Below, piece by piece: positions 60,999 to 64,000 of a DNA stretch of 64,000 nucleotides. A model generated the notes under the pieces. It had not been told where the DNA came from, ran no database searches, and worked only from the letters and a program-made list of their open reading frames with translations. The position numbers were made by a program, and so were the translations under genes. How positions within the stretch are numbered: position 1 is the stretch's first letter; each line of letters starts with the position of its first letter. Origin of the DNA: Streptomyces sp. TBY4 (lineage in GTDB: Bacteria > Actinomycetota > Actinomycetes > Streptomycetales > Streptomycetaceae); contig NZ_JANAVF010000001.1 of assembly GCF_024213195.1 (NCBI RefSeq), forward strand, positions 310,001-374,000, in the 5' to 3' direction.

Positions 60999-62047
60999 AC
61001 GACTTCCAGCTGACCCGCACCCTCGACGAGCACGCCGCCGAGACGGCGCTGAGCGCGGACGTCCGCGACGGGCTGACCCGGTCCCCCAAGTCGCTGCCGC
61101 CGAAGTGGTTCTACGACGCACGGGGCAGTGAACTCTTCGAGGAGATCACCCGGTTGCCCGAGTACTACCCGACGCGCGCCGAGCGGGAGATCCTGCTCGA
61201 ACGGGCCCGGGAGATCGCCTCGGTGAGCGGGGCCCGCACCCTGGTGGAGCTCGGTTCCGGCTCCTCGGAGAAGACCCGGCACCTGATCGAGGCGCTGCCC
61301 GCGCTGGACACGTACGTACCGGTGGACGTGAGCGAGAGCGCGCTGGCCGGGGCAGCGAAGACCCTGCTGGAGGAGCATCCGGGGCTGCGCGTGCACGCGT
61401 TGCTGGCCGACTTCACCCGCGCGCTGCGGCTGCCGGACTCCCCCGGGCCCCGGCTGGTGGTGTTCCTGGGCGGCACGATCGGGAACCTGCTGCCGGCGGA
61501 GCGGGCCGTGTTCCTGGCGGACGTACGGGCGATGCTGTCGCCCGGGGACGCGCTGCTGATGGGGACGGACCTGGTGAAGGACCCGGCCGTGCTGGTGGCG
61601 GCGTACGACGACGCCCAGGGGGTGACGGCCGAGTTCAACAGGAACGTGCTGTCCGTGGTGAACCGGGAGTTGGGCGCGGACTTCCACACCGCCGACTTCG
61701 CGCACGTAGCGGTGTGGAACCGGGAGCACGAGTGGATCGAGATGCGGCTGCGGGCCCGGAGGCAGGTGGTGGTGAAGGTCCGGTCGCTGGATCTGGAGGT
61801 GCCCTTCGAGGAGGGCGAGGAGATCCTGACGGAGATCTCGGCGAAGTTCCGTCAGGAAGGCATCCGCAGAGAACTCGCCTCTGCCGGGCTGGAGTTGACC
61901 CATTGGTGGACGGACGCGGCGGGCCGCTTCGCCCTGTCGCTGTCGGTGGCGGACGGCATCGGCGCGGACGGCTGGGAGGGCACGCCGGACAGCAGTGGCG
62001 CCACCGCCGGTGACACGGACACCGGTTCGGCGAGCACGGCCGCCTGA
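60995..62047 (+). CDS. egtD: L-histidine N(alpha)-methyltransferase EgtD
   Basis: A 350-residue SAM-dependent enzyme trimethylating histidine to hercynine. The family start RSPKSLPPKWFYDARGSELF, SAM loop ELGSGSSEKTRHL and FLGGTIGNLLP are present, with the substrate tyrosine region in ITRLPEYYPTRAER. The last 30 residues form a serine/threonine/glycine tail beyond the usual FALSLS end. Its final 196 bases overlap the convergent acyltransferase gene. No egtE lyase gene is in the operon. Confidence 0.93.
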   Translation: MNDFQLTRTLDEHAAETALSADVRDGLTRSPKSLPPKWFYDARGSELFEEITRLPEYYPTRAEREILLERAREIASVSGARTLVELGSGSSEKTRHLIEALPALDTYVPVDVSESALAGAAKTLLEEHPGLRVHALLADFTRALRLPDSPGPRLVVFLGGTIGNLLPAERAVFLADVRAMLSPGDALLMGTDLVKDPAVLVAAYDDAQGVTAEFNRNVLSVVNRELGADFHTADFAHVAVWNREHEWIEMRLRARRQVVVKVRSLDLEVPFEEGEEILTEISAKFRQEGIRRELASAGLELTHWWTDAAGRFALSLSVADGIGADGWEGTPDSSGATAGDTDTGSASTAA

Positions 62048-62832
62048 GCCGCGGCCGCGAGGTCCCGCCGGTGCGCGTACCGGCCCGGCGGGATCCGCGG
62101 CAGCAGCCGCACCTCGGCGCGCACCCCGCGGGCCCGCGCGATCCGCCACAGCGAGGCGGTCAGCGGATCGTCCCCGACGAAGGCGGGCGCCCCGGCCGGC
62201 CCCCCGTCGTCGAGCAGGTAGCTGATCCGTACGGGCTGTACGGGCACCCGCGCGTCCAGCGCCGCCTGGAACGCGGCGCGGCGGAAGGGGCCCTGCGCGC
62301 GCCCGCACCAGGTGGAGCCCTCGGGGTAGACGGTGACGCGGTCCCCGTCGAGCAGGGCCCGGGTGAGCAGGCCGACGGTGGCGGGCAGGCCGCGGAGCCG
62401 GTCGCGTTCGATGAAGAGGGTGCCGGCCTGCCGGGACAGCGGTCCGAGGACCGGCCAGCTGCGGATGTCGCTCTTGGCCAGCATCCGGGAGGGCAGGACG
62501 GCGGCGACGAGCGGGATGTCCAGCCAGGAGATGTGGTTGGCGACGATCAGCCGGCCGCCACCGGGGCCGGGGCCCGGTGGCGGGCCTGGGGCCCCGTGCA
62601 CGGTGATCCGCAGGCCGAAGGCGCCCAGCAGGGCGGCCGCCCAGGCCCGTACCAGCACGTGCCGGGCCCGCTCCGGCAGCAGCCGCAGCGGCGGGGCGCC
62701 CAGGATCCCGAGCAGGATCAGGGCGACGGCGACGGCGAGCCGCAGGACCGCGCGCGGCACGCTCGCGGTGCGCCCCTGGTGGCCGGCGCAGTCCGCGGGG
62801 GTGCAGGGCGAGGTGGGGAGCCAGGCGCTCAT
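61852..62832 (-). CDS. 1-acyl-sn-glycerol-3-phosphate acyltransferase family (OlsA-like)
   Basis: A 326-residue membrane-associated acyltransferase. One N-terminal transmembrane segment (LRLAVAVALILLGILGAPPL) is followed by the LPLAT motifs: catalytic HX4D in VANHISWLDIPL, GTLFIERDR, and VYPEGSTWCG. The ATG overlaps the stop of the upstream GNAT-type acyltransferase (ATGA). Paired with an OlsB-like N-acyltransferase, it probably adds the second acyl chain in ornithine-lipid synthesis. The last 60 codons run antisense through egtD and lack conserved motifs, an unusual extension. Confidence 0.82.
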   Translation of the reverse strand: MSAWLPTSPCTPADCAGHQGRTASVPRAVLRLAVAVALILLGILGAPPLRLLPERARHVLVRAWAAALLGAFGLRITVHGAPGPPPGPGPGGGRLIVANHISWLDIPLVAAVLPSRMLAKSDIRSWPVLGPLSRQAGTLFIERDRLRGLPATVGLLTRALLDGDRVTVYPEGSTWCGRAQGPFRRAAFQAALDARVPVQPVRISYLLDDGGPAGAPAFVGDDPLTASLWRIARARGVRAEVRLLPRIPPGRYAHRRDLAAAAQAAVLAEPVSVSPAVAPLLSGVPSQPSAPMPSATDSDRAKRPAASVHQWVNSSPAEASSLRMPS

Positions 62833-63722
62833 GCGGACGGGGCGAGCGAGAGGAAGTGCTTGAGGTAGCGGGGGTTGGTCCGCCGCAGGGAGAGCAGGAC
62901 GTACAGGTCGGCGCAGCCGAACTCGGCGTCCAGGGCGGGCTCGCCGCAGACCCAGGCGCCGAGGCGCAGGTAGCCGCGCAGCAGCGGGGGCAGCTCCATC
63001 CGGTCGGGGAACTCGATGCCCTCGGGGCTCCAGGGGAGGTGCGGGGTGACCCGGTACTCGACGGGGGCGAGGCTGCGGGTGAGGACGTTCTCCCGGGTGG
63101 CGGCGGCCAGCACCCCGCCGTCGGAGAGCGGTATGGAGCAGCAGCCGGCGAGCCAGTTGTGCCCGGAGCGGTCCATGTAGCGGGCGAGGCCGGCCCAGAT
63201 GAGGGCGATGACGGCGCCGTTGCGGTGGTCGGGGTGGACGCAGGAGCGGCCCACCTCGACCAGGTCGGGGCGGATGGCTGCGAGCGCGGAGAGGTCGAAC
63301 TCGCCCTCGGAGTAGAGGCGTCCGGCGACGGCGGCGCGCTCGGGGGGCAGCAGCCGGTAGGTGCCGACGACCTGCCCGGTCTCCTCGTCCAGGACGAGGA
63401 GGTGGTCGCAGTAGGCGTCGAAGGCGTCGGAGTCCAGGCCCGGCTCGGGGCCGTCGAGGCGGGCGCCGAGCTCCCCGGCGAAGACCTGGTGGCGCAGCCG
63501 CTGGGCGGCGCGCACCTCGTCCTCGTTGCGGGCGAGGCGGACGGCGTAGTGGGGTGCGGGGGCGTCCGCCGCCTGCGGGGCGGGCCCCGGGTCGGAGGAG
63601 AGGACAGAGGCGGAGGAGAGGACCGGGGCGGGGGCAACGGCGGAGGCGGGGGGAGCGACCGAAGCGGCGGGAGCGACCGAAGCGACGGGAAGGACGGACG
63701 GGGACAGGGGGGCGATGGTCAT
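62829..63722 (-). CDS. OlsB-like N-acyltransferase (GNAT fold)
   Basis: A 297-residue acyltransferase of the autoinducer-synthase/OlsB group. YAVRLARNEDEVRAAQRLRHQ starts the domain, VEVGRSCVHPDHRNGAVIAL is the acyl-CoA/ACP block, and WLAGCCSIPLSDG the substrate region. The first 55 residues are an alanine/valine/serine/proline repeat. OlsB transfers a 3-hydroxyacyl chain from ACP to ornithine to give lyso-ornithine lipid. It is coupled to the OlsA-like gene, supporting that role. ATG at 63722 begins the only reasonable frame. Confidence 0.8.
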   Translation of the reverse strand: MTIAPLSPSVLPVASVAPAASVAPPASAVAPAPVLSSASVLSSDPGPAPQAADAPAPHYAVRLARNEDEVRAAQRLRHQVFAGELGARLDGPEPGLDSDAFDAYCDHLLVLDEETGQVVGTYRLLPPERAAVAGRLYSEGEFDLSALAAIRPDLVEVGRSCVHPDHRNGAVIALIWAGLARYMDRSGHNWLAGCCSIPLSDGGVLAAATRENVLTRSLAPVEYRVTPHLPWSPEGIEFPDRMELPPLLRGYLRLGAWVCGEPALDAEFGCADLYVLLSLRRTNPRYLKHFLSLAPSA

Positions 63723-63909
63723 GACGGCTCCTGGTCCGGCACGGGAAGCCAGGCCGGCAGGTGTGTGGCCTGGCTTCTTTACTTCTTCCGTGACCGGCTG
63801 GATTCGACATGGCCGCTTCGCGGCCCTCGGATGTGCGGAGGCTGAACTCGGCGGGCGGCCCCTCCGGGGCGCTGTCCCGCCCGCCCCGTCCTCCCCTCGG
63901 GCCCCGGGG

Positions 63910-64000
63910 TCAGCGGTCGGAGCTGAGGACCTTGCTGATGGTGTCGGAGGCCGCCTTCGCGGCCTGCTGGGGGTTCTGGCCGGTGAGGACGGCCGTCATG
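63910..64000 (-). CDS. C-terminal end of a probable ABC solute-binding protein
   Basis: The last 29 codons of a gene that enters from beyond base 64000, reading TAVLTGQNPQQAAKAASDTI and ending SKVLSSDR. This ending is typical of family 1 sugar-type extracellular solute-binding lipoproteins. The rest, including the signal peptide, lies outside. The spacer 63723-63909 holds no gene. Confidence 0.55.
   Translation of the reverse strand, partial: MTAVLTGQNPQQAAKAASDTISKVLSSDR

Noticed and set aside
60818..63637. A 939-codon minus-strand open frame across egtC, egtD and the acyltransferase genes
   Set aside because: It is composed of proline/arginine/alanine-rich text antisense or out of frame to well-recognised genes, an effect of the high-GC third codon positions.

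Overview
The window is a high-GC actinobacterial chromosome segment, almost certainly Streptomyces. It has many GTG starts, short overlapping start/stop junctions, leaderless-looking promoters, an ergothioneine operon, Streptomyces-type sulfur leader peptides and the family pair DUF6230/DUF6114. I saw no tRNA, rRNA or CRISPR array.

Layout. (1) 1-3.5 kb, minus strand: a tightly coupled operon (ATP-grasp ligase, DUF364 Rossmann protein, PLP cysteine-synthase homologue, dipeptide-epimerase homologue) behind a Zur/Fur-like palindrome. It looks like a small-molecule, perhaps metallophore, pathway. A GNAT gene diverges from it. (2) 4.2-13.5 kb: an accessory island with a frameshifted lipoprotein, fragments of an epoxide hydrolase, a FUSC transporter and a DNA ligase, an intact IS3-type element, a PNPOx/RidA/flavin-reductase operon, and a compact three-gene CBASS anti-phage system (CD-NTase, E2-like protein, one-TM protein). 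A shared 13-base word lies at both ends. (3) 13.6-22.6 kb: core genes (pirin, TPR, RlmG-like methyltransferase, MerR, the DUF6230/DUF6114/secreted operon, DUF2087, phosphodiesterase, PIG-L deacetylase, ATPase, winged-helix regulator).

(4) 22.9-37.8 kb is a sulfur-scavenging region. It holds an SfnB/DszC-like monooxygenase, a cysteine-free Rrf2 regulator, an SsuA-like sulfonate-binding lipoprotein, a BMP-type nucleoside ABC importer with a nucleoside phosphorylase, the methionine-salvage genes mtnA and mtnDCB, and a type I sulfatase. Three copies of a CCTA-N-TAGGAAA-type box, a roughly 75-base duplicated upstream block and up to three cysteine-containing leader peptides suggest shared control by sulfur supply. 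The sulfur-type leader in front of the nucleoside importer suggests that it imports a sulfur nucleoside such as methylthioadenosine, which the mtn enzymes could then help recycle.

(5) 37.9-48 kb: TetR, thioesterase, methyltransferase, GNAT; a cis-prenyltransferase coupled to an MpaB/Lcp-like oxygenase that carries C-terminal EF-hands; flavoprotein disulfide reductase, thioredoxin, benzaldehyde-type dehydrogenase and thiolase. (6) 48-57 kb: LacI regulator with a clear operator, MFS transporter and alpha/beta hydrolase; a 27-bp inverted-repeat element; a MazF-like protein without partner; a large ATPase/HTH protein; a secreted ricin-type lectin; a dienelactone hydrolase; a microbial PARG. (7) 57.4-64 kb: egtABCD for ergothioneine, running tail-to-tail into an ornithine-lipid-type acyltransferase pair (OlsA/OlsB-like), then the end of a solute-binding protein gene.

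Functions are read from recognisable family motifs; no database search was possible.
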